Of a DNA stretch of 64,000 nt, positions 8,348 through 16,967 are shown one piece after another (the first letter of the stretch is position 1; every line of letters begins with the position of its first letter). This DNA comes from Methylocystis sp. IM3. Its GTDB lineage: Bacteria; Pseudomonadota; Alphaproteobacteria; Rhizobiales; Beijerinckiaceae. The stretch is from contig NZ_JBBPBZ010000002.1 of the NCBI RefSeq assembly GCF_038070105.1, positions 736,501 to 800,500 of the forward strand. Reading direction: 5' to 3'. The notes beneath the pieces were generated by a model. The model ran no database searches, was not told where the DNA came from, and saw only the letters and a list, made by a program, of their open reading frames with translations. A program made the translations under genes and the position numbers.

Positions 8348-10291
8348 ATGGCGAACACCGACGTCTTCGCTGACTTCGTACAGTTTTACCGCGAGCGGCA
8401 GGCGAGCGAGATGTCGCTCGAGACCTACCTCGAACTGTGCCGTGATGACCCCAAGACCTATGCGAGCGCAGCTGAGCGGATCCTCGCCGCCATTGGCGAG
8501 CCTGAACTCGTCGACACATCGAGAGACCCGCGTCTCGGTCGTATTTTCATGAACCGGACTATCCGGGTCTATCCCGCCTTTGCGGAATTTTACGGGATGG
8601 AAGAGACGATCGAACGGATTGTCAGTTTCTTTCGCCATGCGGCGCAGGGTCTCGAGGAGCGCAAGCAAATCCTCTACCTGCTCGGACCTGTCGGCGGCGG
8701 CAAATCGTCTCTCGCCGAGAGACTCAAGGCGTTGATGGAGGCAAATCCGATTTATGTGCTCAAAGCGGGCAATGAACTCAGTCCCGTCTTTGAAAGCCCC
8801 TTGTGCCTTTTCGACCACGTGGAGGCCGGACCCATTCTCGAAGAGAAATACGGCGTCCCCCGGCGCAGGCTGACCAGCGTCATGAGTCCATGGTGCCTCA
8901 AGCGCCTCGACGAGTTCGGCGGCGACATTACGCGCTTCAAGGTCGCCAAGATATCGCCGTCACGTCTGCGCCAGATCGCAATCGCCAAGACGGAGCCAGG
9001 CGACGAGAACAATCAGGACATTTCCTCGCTTGTCGGCAAGGTCGACATACGCAAGCTCGAGGCGCATGCGCAGGCCGATCCGGACGCTTACAATTATTCA
9101 GGCGGCCTCAATCGCGCCAATCAGGGCCTTCTGGAATTCGTCGAGATGTTCAAGGCTCCGATCAAGATGCTGCATCCCCTGCTGACGGCGACGCAGGAGG
9201 GTAATTACATCGGCACCGAGAACATCGGGGCGATCCCGTTCTCGGGCATTGTCCTCGCCCATTCCAACGAAGCGGAGTGGCAGAGCTTCAAATCGAACCG
9301 CAACAATGAAGCCTTCATCGATCGAATCTATGTGATCAAGGTTCCCTATTGCCTCAGGGTAACCGAAGAGCAGCGGATCTACGAGAAGCTCTTGCGGGAG
9401 TCCGAGCTTGCCAATGCGAGCTGCGCGCCAAACACACTCGAGATGCTGGCGCGTTTCATCGTCCTGTCGCGGCTGGCGCCGCATGAAAACTCGAATTTGT
9501 TTTCCAAGATGCGCGTCTATGACGGGGAGAGTCTGCGTGAAGTCGACCCGCGTGCGCGAAGCATCCTCGAATATCGCGAGGCTGCGGGCGTGGACGAGGG
9601 AATGACGGGACTCTCGACGCGCTTTGCCTTCAAGGTGCTCGCTGCGACATTCAATCACGACACGGTCGAAGTCGCGGCTGATCCGGTCCATCTCATGTAT
9701 GTGCTGGAACAGGCCCTGCGGCGCGAGCAACTGCCGCCGGAGACCGAGAAACGCTACATAGAGTTCATCAAGGCGGAGCTCGCGCCGCGGTATGCAGAAT
9801 TCATCGGCAAAGAGATCCAGAAAGCCTATCTCGAATCCTACCAGGACTATGGCCAGAATCTCTTCGACCGCTACATCGATTACGCGGACGCATGGATCGA
9901 GGATCAGGACTTCAAGGACCCCGATACGGGACAGATGCTCGATCGCGAGCTGCTGAATCAGGAATTGACCAAGATCGAGAAGCCTGCCGGGATCGCCAAT
10001 CCGAAAGACTTCCGCAATGAGGTCGTGAAGTTTGCGCTGCGCTGGCGGGCTTCCAACAAGGGACGCAACCCCTCCTGGGCAAGCTACGAGAAAATCCGCG
10101 ACGTGATCGAAAAGCGGATGTTTTCGCAGGTTGAGGATCTTCTGCCGGTTATCAGCTTCGGCACAAAGAAAGACACCGAAACCGAAAGCAAGCACGGGGA
10201 ATTCGTCAGCCGCATGGTTGCACGCGGCTACACGGAGCGGCAAGTCCGCCGTCTCGTCGAATGGTACATGCGCGTGAAGCAGGCAGGCTGA
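8348..10291 (+). CDS. prkA: PrkA serine protein kinase (YeaG family)
   Basis: AAA+ ATPase fused to a C-terminal kinase-like domain; homologues act in stationary-phase and nitrogen-starvation responses (YeaG in E. coli, PrkA in Bacillus). Length 647 residues, normal. The Walker A motif is GPVGGGKS (113-120). Downstream are conserved PrkA segments such as NRANQGLLEFVEMFKAPIKMLHPLL and PFSGIVLAHSNEAEWQSFK. A strong GGAGGAGAGG ribosome-binding site lies before the ATG. It leads an operon with yeaH and spoVR, the usual three-gene arrangement, here with a fourth MEKHLA gene. Confidence 0.96.
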   Translation: MANTDVFADFVQFYRERQASEMSLETYLELCRDDPKTYASAAERILAAIGEPELVDTSRDPRLGRIFMNRTIRVYPAFAEFYGMEETIERIVSFFRHAAQGLEERKQILYLLGPVGGGKSSLAERLKALMEANPIYVLKAGNELSPVFESPLCLFDHVEAGPILEEKYGVPRRRLTSVMSPWCLKRLDEFGGDITRFKVAKISPSRLRQIAIAKTEPGDENNQDISSLVGKVDIRKLEAHAQADPDAYNYSGGLNRANQGLLEFVEMFKAPIKMLHPLLTATQEGNYIGTENIGAIPFSGIVLAHSNEAEWQSFKSNRNNEAFIDRIYVIKVPYCLRVTEEQRIYEKLLRESELANASCAPNTLEMLARFIVLSRLAPHENSNLFSKMRVYDGESLREVDPRARSILEYREAAGVDEGMTGLSTRFAFKVLAATFNHDTVEVAADPVHLMYVLEQALRREQLPPETEKRYIEFIKAELAPRYAEFIGKEIQKAYLESYQDYGQNLFDRYIDYADAWIEDQDFKDPDTGQMLDRELLNQELTKIEKPAGIANPKDFRNEVVKFALRWRASNKGRNPSWASYEKIRDVIEKRMFSQVEDLLPVISFGTKKDTETESKHGEFVSRMVARGYTERQVRRLVEWYMRVKQAG

Positions 10292-10335
10292 CGCTCGAGG
10301 CGGCGACGCGCGCGAAAAGGATAGCGAAGGGGAAA

Positions 10336-11628
10336 ATGCGTATCGTCGATCGCCGGCTCAATCCCGGAGGCAAGAGCTTCTCAAATCGGCAACGCTTCCT
10401 GCGCCGCGTGAAGGATACGGTGGAGCGCGCGGTTCGCGAGGCGAGCCGCGAGCGCGCCATCGAGGACCTCGAAAATGCGCAGGAAGTCACCGTGCCGGCG
10501 GACGGCGCGCGCGAGCCGGTCTTTCGCCATATGGCCGGCGAGCGACGCGACTTCATCCTGCCTGGGAACCGCAACTATGTTGAGGGCGATCTCATCGATC
10601 GTCCAACAGGCGAAGGCGGCGGCGGCGGAGCGGAGCCCGGCAAAGGCCACGGGCAGGAAGACGCCTTCCGTTTCGTACTCACACGCGAAGAATTCCTGAG
10701 CATTTTTCTCGACGATCTCGAGCTTCCCGATTTCGCGAAGCGCGGGCTCGTCGACGCCCAGAAACTCGGATCGCGGCGCGCCGGCTATACGATGAGCGGC
10801 ACGCCGGCCAATCTGTCGCTGGGCCGGACGATGCGCATGTCGCTTGCTAGACGCATCGCCATGGGACGCCCAAAACAACAGATCGTAGAACGCCTCGAGC
10901 AGGAATCGGCCGGAGCGACCGAGAAGGACATCGCCGATTTGCTCGAACAGGAATTGAAATCGGCGCGCGCGCGCCGCCTCCGCATTCCTTTTCTCGACCC
11001 GGTCGATCTGCGTTACCGGCGTTTCGAGCGGTTTCCAAAGCCCGTCGCACAGGCCGTCATGTTCTGTCTGATGGACGTATCCGGCTCCATGACCGAACAT
11101 ATGAAGGATCTCGCCAAGCGCTTTTTCATGCTCCTGCACGTTTTTCTCACTCGCCGCTATCAGCGGGTCGAGATTGTTTTCATCCGCCATACCGACGAGG
11201 CGCAGGAGGTGGACGAAGAGACCTTTTTCCGTTCGACCGAGACTGGCGGCACGACGGTGTCTTCGGCGCTCGTTGAAATGGATCGCATCATCACCGACCG
11301 ATACGATCCGGCGAACTGGAATATCTACGGGGCGCAGGCCTCTGACGGCGACAACATGCTGAGCGACAACGACCGGACCCGGATGCTGCTCCAGGAGAAA
11401 CTCCTGCCGCGCTGCCAGTATTTCGCCTATCTTGAAGTCGCCAACTCGAACGAGGCCTCGCCCATCTCCTACATCGGCGGGAGTTCGCTGTGGAACGCCT
11501 ATGCGCCGCTTGCCGCGGGCGCGCGGAATTTCCAGATGCGCCGCGTTTCGCGGCGGGATCATATCTATCCTGTCTTCCGCGAATTGTTCCAACGCCGCGA
11601 GGGCGTCAGCGCGGAGACGGCCAAATGA
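10336..11628 (+). CDS. yeaH: YeaH/YhbH family protein (DUF444, VWA-like)
   Basis: Partner of PrkA. The ATG at 10336 (GAAGGGGAAA directly before it) gives 430 residues beginning MRIVDRRLNPGGKSFSNRQR, the normal family N-terminus; the frame upstream is not coding. A Gly-rich linker (GEGGGGGAEPG) is followed by a von Willebrand-A-like domain with an intact metal-site motif DVSGS (Asp247). RFFMLLHVFLTRRY and EETFFRSTETGGTTVSSAL also fit. The 44-base gap after prkA and the ATGA overlap with spoVR support one operon. The molecular role of the family is not settled. Confidence 0.93.
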   Translation: MRIVDRRLNPGGKSFSNRQRFLRRVKDTVERAVREASRERAIEDLENAQEVTVPADGAREPVFRHMAGERRDFILPGNRNYVEGDLIDRPTGEGGGGGAEPGKGHGQEDAFRFVLTREEFLSIFLDDLELPDFAKRGLVDAQKLGSRRAGYTMSGTPANLSLGRTMRMSLARRIAMGRPKQQIVERLEQESAGATEKDIADLLEQELKSARARRLRIPFLDPVDLRYRRFERFPKPVAQAVMFCLMDVSGSMTEHMKDLAKRFFMLLHVFLTRRYQRVEIVFIRHTDEAQEVDEETFFRSTETGGTTVSSALVEMDRIITDRYDPANWNIYGAQASDGDNMLSDNDRTRMLLQEKLLPRCQYFAYLEVANSNEASPISYIGGSSLWNAYAPLAAGARNFQMRRVSRRDHIYPVFRELFQRREGVSAETAK

Positions 11629-13142
11629 GCGGAGAGCTGCTTTTCGAAGGAAAAGACTGGAGCTTCGAGACCTTACAAAAAATCCACGACGCTGCTGAAG
11701 TGGTTGCCAGGCAGGAGCTCGGGCTCGACACCTTTCCCAACCAGATCGAGGTGATCACGGCGGAGCAAATGCTCGACGCCTATTCCTCGACTGGCATGCC
11801 TCTGCTCTATCGTCACTGGTCTTTTGGCAAGCGCTTTGCGCAATATGAAGGCATCTATCGCGCCGGCCTTCAGGGGCTGGCCTATGAAATCGTCATCAAC
11901 TCCAATCCTTGCATCAGCTATGTGATGGAGGAAAACAGCGCCACGATGCAGGCGCTGGTGATCGCCCACGCGGCTTTCGGGCACAATCATTTTTTCAAGA
12001 ACAACTATCAATTTCGCCAGTGGACCGACCCCGCCGGAATCCTGGATTATCTTTCTTACGCCAAAAACTATATCGCCGCCTGTGAAGAACGATACGGCGA
12101 CGCCGAGGTGGAGCGCCTGCTCGATGCGGCGCACGCTTTGTCGGCGCAGGGCGTCGACCGTTATCCGCGCAAGCGGCCGATGAGCCTTGCGGAGGAAGAA
12201 AGAAGAGACCGTGAGCGCAGGGCGGAACGCGAACGGCTCTACGACGATTTGTGGCGGACCGTTCCGCGTTCGGGCGGGAACGCGCGAAAGACAGTCGATC
12301 ACCAGCGTGCGCTGCTGCGCCTGCCCCAGGAGAATGTGCTCTATTTTCTGGAAAAAGCGGCCCCGAAACTTCATTCCTGGCAGCGCGAGATTTTGCGGAT
12401 CGTGCGGCTCATCGCGCAATATTTCTATCCGCAACAGCAGACAAAGGTGATGAACGAGGGTTGCGCCACCTATTGTCATTACCGGATCATGAGCAGGCTG
12501 CACGAAAAAGGGCAGATCAGCGACGGAAGCTTCCTGGAATTTCTGCAGTCCCATACCAACGCCATACGTCAGCCGACGGCGCATGATCCGAGTTACGGTG
12601 GAATCAACCCTTATGCGCTTGGCTTCGACATGATGTGCGACATTGCGCGCATTGTCGGGCAGCCGACCGAGGAAGATCGTCAATGGTTTCCGCAGATCGC
12701 GGGAACTGGCGATGTGATGGCGGCGCTCAAGGATGTGTGGGAGAACTACCGTGACGATAGTTTCATCGCGCAGTTCCTGAGTCCTCACCTTATGCGCAAA
12801 TGGCGGCTCTTCCATATTGTCGATCAGGAAGACGCGCCGAAGCTGAGAGTTCAGTCGATCCACAACGAGCGCGGCTATCATGATCTGCGACGCAGTCTCG
12901 CGAGCGATTATGAAGTCGGTCGTCACACGCCGGACATTCAGGTGGTGGATGTCGATCTCTCGGGGAGCAGGCGGCTCGTGCTCCATCATCGCGTCTTTGC
13001 GGGCAAGATACTCGAGGCTGTCGACGCTGCGCTGGCGCTGCGCCACCTCACGACGCTCTGGGGCTATGACGTCGTGCTCGAGGAGGTCGACGCGGCGACC
13101 AATGAAGTGCTAAAGGCGCATATGGCGTCGCCCGATGCTTGA
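11625..13142 (+). CDS. spoVR: SpoVR family protein
   Basis: Third member of the prkA-yeaH-spoVR starvation module. The ATG at 11625 overlaps the yeaH stop (ATGA) and gives 505 residues, the normal length. Family segments visible: TGMPLLYRHWSFGKRFAQYE, NSNPCISYVMEEN, HAAFGHNHFFKNN, NEGCATYCHYRIM and NPYALGFDMM. Despite its name from Bacillus sporulation the family is widespread in non-sporulating proteobacteria. The conserved His and Glu residues suggest a metal site, but the activity is unknown. Confidence 0.95.
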   Translation: MSGELLFEGKDWSFETLQKIHDAAEVVARQELGLDTFPNQIEVITAEQMLDAYSSTGMPLLYRHWSFGKRFAQYEGIYRAGLQGLAYEIVINSNPCISYVMEENSATMQALVIAHAAFGHNHFFKNNYQFRQWTDPAGILDYLSYAKNYIAACEERYGDAEVERLLDAAHALSAQGVDRYPRKRPMSLAEEERRDRERRAERERLYDDLWRTVPRSGGNARKTVDHQRALLRLPQENVLYFLEKAAPKLHSWQREILRIVRLIAQYFYPQQQTKVMNEGCATYCHYRIMSRLHEKGQISDGSFLEFLQSHTNAIRQPTAHDPSYGGINPYALGFDMMCDIARIVGQPTEEDRQWFPQIAGTGDVMAALKDVWENYRDDSFIAQFLSPHLMRKWRLFHIVDQEDAPKLRVQSIHNERGYHDLRRSLASDYEVGRHTPDIQVVDVDLSGSRRLVLHHRVFAGKILEAVDAALALRHLTTLWGYDVVLEEVDAATNEVLKAHMASPDA

Positions 13143-13162
13143 GGCGGCGCGCATGAGGGATC

Positions 13163-13657
13163 ATGTCGAATTTCAGCGCCGAACTTCCTGAAGATCTCTG
13201 GCGCCGCTGGATCGCGCATTCCGCCGCCCTTCTGGCCTCGTACCGCGAGCGGACAGGAGGCGAGCTGATCGCGCGCGGCGGCGGTCCGGAGGCGGAGGCC
13301 GAACGGCTCCTGGCTGCGCCTTTCGTCGTCGTCTCGCACGGCGCGGAGGCGGATCCGATTCTCAATTACGGCAATAGAGCGGCGCTGGCGCTGTGGGAGA
13401 TGAGCGCGGCGCAACTCATGCGCACGCCCTCCCGAATGACCGCGGAGCCCATGCTGCGCGAGGCTCGCGAGCGGCTCCTCGAGCAGACGACTCGCGGGGG
13501 CTTCGTGAGCGGCTATGAAGGGGTGCGGATAAGCGCGACGGGCCGGCGTTTTCGGATATCCAACGTCACGATCTGGAACGTCTCGGATTCGGCGGGCGCG
13601 CCCGCTGGACAGGCTGCGACCTTTGCCCGCTGGACCTTTCTCGATGCGACAGTGTGA
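13163..13657 (+). CDS. MEKHLA-domain (PAS-like) protein
   Basis: A 164-residue cytoplasmic protein 20 bases after spoVR and in the same direction, so probably in the prkA operon. Diagnostic MEKHLA segments are FVVVSHGAEADPILNYGNRA, LWEMSAAQLMRTPSRMTAEP, YEGVRISATGRRFRI and a tail with GQAATFARW. The domain is related to PAS sensor domains and is also found at the C-terminus of plant HD-ZIP III regulators. A ligand-sensing role in this stress operon is an inference. Confidence 0.85.
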   Translation: MSNFSAELPEDLWRRWIAHSAALLASYRERTGGELIARGGGPEAEAERLLAAPFVVVSHGAEADPILNYGNRAALALWEMSAAQLMRTPSRMTAEPMLREARERLLEQTTRGGFVSGYEGVRISATGRRFRISNVTIWNVSDSAGAPAGQAATFARWTFLDATV

Positions 13658-13700
13658 CGGCTGGTGAGGGCGGCCACCGTGTTTGCCGCCTGATCAATGC

Positions 13701-14012
13701 TCAATAAGGCGTGTCGCCGCCGGAGCCGGCGAGCGCGTCCCGCAGTGCGTTGGGCGTCGTCAATTCGCCAAAGGAATAATCCTCGCCGCGCTTCAAACCG
13801 CGCTCCCAGACTTTGTGATTGTAATGCGGCGGGTTATCGTAGGGATCCGTCTCCCAGCAATTCCCCCAGGAATCGCAGAGAAGATAGCTTTTTGCGACTC
13901 CCGGCGACACGGCGGCTGTCCGAATGTCGGCCAGGGGCGCCGCCAAAGCCGGCGCCGAGCTGAGGGGAAGCCAGCTGCCGAGGAGGACCAAAGACGCCGC
14001 TCTGAGCTTCAT
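13701..14012 (-). CDS. Small secreted protein of unknown function
   Basis: A 103-residue protein. The ATG at 14012 is chosen because GGAGG precedes it and it begins a clear signal peptide (MKLRAASLVLLGSWL, cleavage near ALA). The mature part has two Cys in LLCDSWGNCWETDPYDNPPH, which could form a disulfide, and several Tyr/Trp. I do not recognise the family. It converges on the MEKHLA gene and shares its direction with the glycosyltransferase upstream. Confidence 0.6.
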   Translation of the reverse strand: MKLRAASLVLLGSWLPLSSAPALAAPLADIRTAAVSPGVAKSYLLCDSWGNCWETDPYDNPPHYNHKVWERGLKRGEDYSFGELTTPNALRDALAGSGGDTPY

Positions 14013-14121
14013 TGGGGCCTCCGCTCCGATTTCAATCCGCACGGCGAGGCGCCCTCGCGACGCGCCGCCGCCGTCCCGTCACGCATATGACTTCATGCCA
14101 TCCCGGTTCCTCGCGCGCAAG

Positions 14122-15264
14122 CTAGCTCGCCGTGTCTTCAACTTCCCGGACTGTCATCTCGTTTCCATGCCAGACGAAATCGTCGAAGAGCAGCGCGTCG
14201 ACGAACATCACCGGCAACAGCAGATCGCGCATGACGAGGGCGAAAGGCTTGCGCCAGTCGAGCGGAAAGCCGCAGACTCGCGCGAGCCACAATTCGCCCC
14301 CATGCAGCGCACCCATGATGGCGGCGGCCGTCAGGGCGACGGCGGCGGCGTCGCCGCCGAATTGCAGTGCGGCGTAAGCGCCGAGAACGATGGCGACGAA
14401 GCTGCCGTTCATGAATTCGGGCGCGTAATGGGCGGGGAAGGTCACGCGCCGCAGCCGAGCCCAGCGGACGTGGCGCGAATAGACCTCCTGTGCGGTGCGC
14501 TTGCCGAGCGGCTGCTCGAAGGGCATGTCGACGAGCCTGACCTTCATGTTCTGGGCGCGGATCACCTTGGTCGAGGCCGCGTCCTCCGCGATCTCGGCGC
14601 CGAGCGCGCGAATGCCGCCCGCGCGATCGAGAACCTCGCGCCGCCACATCATGTTCTTGCCCTGCGCGAAGCCGGCGCCGATCGCTTCCGCGCCATATTG
14701 CCAGCGTGCCTGGAACGTATTCAGGATCGCGCATTCGACCATGGCCCAGAAGCCCTGGGGGCGAGAGCCGATCGGCATCGACACGGTCATCGCCGTGTCG
14801 GGCTCGAAGGCTGCAAGCATGGTCTGCACATAATCGCTCGGGGGAAGGGCGTTCGAGTCCGCCAGAATGATGTAGTCGTACTGCGCCGCGTCCCAGCCCT
14901 TGACGCAATTATTGAGCTTGGGGTTGGCGCTGATATAATCGTCCCCGACCAGTAGCCGCGCCTCGCGCTCCGGATGCTGTGCGATCAGTCGCTCCACGAG
15001 CGGAATGATCGGATCGCTCGGCGACTGGACGCAGAAGATGATCTCATAGGATGGATAATCGAGATCGAAGGTCGCGCCGAGGGTTTCTTCGGAGTAGGGC
15101 TCCAGGCCGCGCAGGGGACGCACGATGCTGACAGGCGGCGCATGGGGGGGCGCCGGCATGTTCCGCGGCCGGGCGCGACATTTGCGCCCCATCAACCACA
15201 TGCTCGCAAAGTTCATGACAAGGATGAAGGCGCACCAGCCGGCGCAGATATAGGCAAGGATCAT
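14122..15264 (-). CDS. Ceramide glucosyltransferase / HpnI-like membrane glycosyltransferase
   Basis: Family 2/21-type glycosyltransferase acting on a membrane lipid. The ATG at 15264 gives 380 residues; the frame continues far upstream but only as the antisense of gltX. An N-terminal membrane helix (about 3-25) precedes PPVSIVRPLRGLEPYSEETL, NPKLNNCVKGW, ILADSNALPPSDY, IAEDAASTKV and RHVRWARLRR, which match the D1, D2, D3 and QxxRW-type motifs of ceramide glucosyltransferases. Hydrophobic segments lie at the C-terminus. The hopanoid enzyme HpnI belongs to the same superfamily; no hopanoid or sphingolipid genes are nearby to decide. It is divergent from gltX. Confidence 0.78.
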   Translation of the reverse strand: MILAYICAGWCAFILVMNFASMWLMGRKCRARPRNMPAPPHAPPVSIVRPLRGLEPYSEETLGATFDLDYPSYEIIFCVQSPSDPIIPLVERLIAQHPEREARLLVGDDYISANPKLNNCVKGWDAAQYDYIILADSNALPPSDYVQTMLAAFEPDTAMTVSMPIGSRPQGFWAMVECAILNTFQARWQYGAEAIGAGFAQGKNMMWRREVLDRAGGIRALGAEIAEDAASTKVIRAQNMKVRLVDMPFEQPLGKRTAQEVYSRHVRWARLRRVTFPAHYAPEFMNGSFVAIVLGAYAALQFGGDAAAVALTAAAIMGALHGGELWLARVCGFPLDWRKPFALVMRDLLLPVMFVDALLFDDFVWHGNEMTVREVEDTAS

Positions 15265-15471
15265 GGAAACTCGAATCAGGCGCCGAGGGAAAGGGAGTCG
15301 CGGCGCAGCCGGCGGCTGGCGCAGGTCTGGCGGTCGCGACGGCGCGCGAGGCCGGGACGCGGCCAGCTCGATATTCCACCTGACAAGGACGCCGGCACTT
15401 GGCAAAAGGGCTGCGGCGCGAGAATCTTTTCGCGACGTTCGCTTTGCGAAAACTCCTGATGAAGCTTCCTC

Positions 15472-16815
15472 ATGACCTCTCCGATCGTACGTTTCGCGCC
15501 ATCGCCCACGGGCCGCATCCACATTGGCAACGCGCGGGTGGCGCTCTTCAACTATCTCTTTGCCGTAGCGCACAATGGACGATTCATACTGCGGTTCGAT
15601 GACACCGATTCGGCCCGCTCGAGCGAGGAATTCGCGGTCGCGATCGAGGTGGATCTCGCCTGGCTCGGCGTCGCGCCGGATGCAGCCTTCCGGCAGTCCC
15701 GACGCGTGGCCCTCTATGAGGCGGCGGCGGCGAAGCTGCGCGACGAGGGCCGCCTCTATCCCTGTTACGAGTCGTCCGAAGAACTCGAAAAACGCCGCAA
15801 GATGCAGCAGGCGCGCGGCATGCCGCCCGTCTATGACCGCTCCGCGCTGCGGCTCACGGAAGCCGATCGCGCCAGGCTGGAGGCAGAGGGCCGGCGCCCG
15901 CACTGGCGTTTCAGACTGGAGCCGGGGACCATCGAATGGAACGACCTCATTCGCGGCCCGGCGCATATCGATTGCGCCGCGCTCTCCGATCCGGTGCTGA
16001 TCCGCGAGGATGGGACTTTCCTCTACACACTGCCCTCCGTCGCCGACGACATCGACATGAAGATCACCCATGTCATTCGCGGCGAGGACCATGTGACCAA
16101 CACGGCCGTGCAATTGCAGCTCTATGCGGCGCTCGCCCCGCAGGCGACGCCGCCCGTCTTCGCGCATCACAATCTGCTGATCGGCGCGGGCGGCGAGGGT
16201 CTTTCCAAGCGCACCGGCTCGCTCTCCATCGCCTCCTTGCGAGATGACGGATATGAGGCCATGGCCGTCGCGGCGTTGGCGACGCTCACCGGCTCCTCCG
16301 ACAATGTCCACGCCGTGCGCTCGCTCTCCGAGCTGGCCAAAAGCTTCGATATCGCGCATGTCTCCCGCAATCCGGCGCGGTTCGATCCGGACGACCTCGA
16401 AACCCTGACGCATCGCACTCTGGCGCTTTTCGAGTTCGCCGACGTGCGCGACAGGCTCGCGGCGCTCGATGTCGTCGGCCACAAGGCGGAGCCGCTGTGG
16501 CGCGCGGCGCGGGGCAATCTCGCGCGCTTCGACGATATTCTGGAATGGTGGCGCGTCGTCGAGGGCGAGATCGAGCCGGTCCGCGAGGACTGGGCCTTCC
16601 TGAAAGAAGCCGCCGAGCTCCTCCCCGCCGAGCCGTGGGACGAAACGAGCTGGGCCGCCTGGACCAGCGACGTGAAGACTGCGACCGGACGCAAGGGCAG
16701 GGCGCTCTTCCATCCGCTGCGTCTCGCGCTGACGGGCCATGAAAGCGGACCGGAACTGGCGGCGCTGCTGCCGCTGATCGGCCGCGCGAAAGCCCTGTCT
16801 CGGCTCATGGGCTAG
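15472..16815 (+). CDS. gltX: Glutamyl-tRNA synthetase
   Basis: Class I aminoacyl-tRNA synthetase charging tRNA with glutamate. The 447 residues contain the HIGH motif as PSPTGRIHIGNAR (His17) and the KMSKS-type motif as GLSKRTG (244-247). RFDDTDSARSSEEF and DDIDMKITHVIRGEDHVTNT are family signatures, and a C-terminal helical anticodon-binding domain is present. It is slightly shorter than the roughly 470-residue norm. Many alphaproteobacteria carry two gltX genes, one biased to tRNA-Gln; which type this is cannot be read by eye. Confidence 0.93.
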   Translation: MTSPIVRFAPSPTGRIHIGNARVALFNYLFAVAHNGRFILRFDDTDSARSSEEFAVAIEVDLAWLGVAPDAAFRQSRRVALYEAAAAKLRDEGRLYPCYESSEELEKRRKMQQARGMPPVYDRSALRLTEADRARLEAEGRRPHWRFRLEPGTIEWNDLIRGPAHIDCAALSDPVLIREDGTFLYTLPSVADDIDMKITHVIRGEDHVTNTAVQLQLYAALAPQATPPVFAHHNLLIGAGGEGLSKRTGSLSIASLRDDGYEAMAVAALATLTGSSDNVHAVRSLSELAKSFDIAHVSRNPARFDPDDLETLTHRTLALFEFADVRDRLAALDVVGHKAEPLWRAARGNLARFDDILEWWRVVEGEIEPVREDWAFLKEAAELLPAEPWDETSWAAWTSDVKTATGRKGRALFHPLRLALTGHESGPELAALLPLIGRAKALSRLMG

Positions 16816-16967
16816 GCGCTATTGACGGCGGGCCGCCTCGCATGGCTCATTGAAGGCGGGAGATCGCGGTCTCCCCTTCATGCGACATGCCAATGCAACT
16901 GTAAGGCTAGGCATCCAACAGGGGTCGCCCAAGCATCGCGTCCAGCCTTGCCAGCCGGGGACGCCTT

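Noticed and set aside
9098..10243. 381-codon minus-strand open frame inside prkA
   Set aside because: Shadow frame of a conserved kinase gene; no start signal or family pattern.
15265..16740. Open minus-strand frame continuing 490 codons upstream of the glycosyltransferase
   Set aside because: It is the exact antisense of gltX in a high-GC genome, lacks family sequence, and the membrane-helix start at 15264 fits the enzyme.
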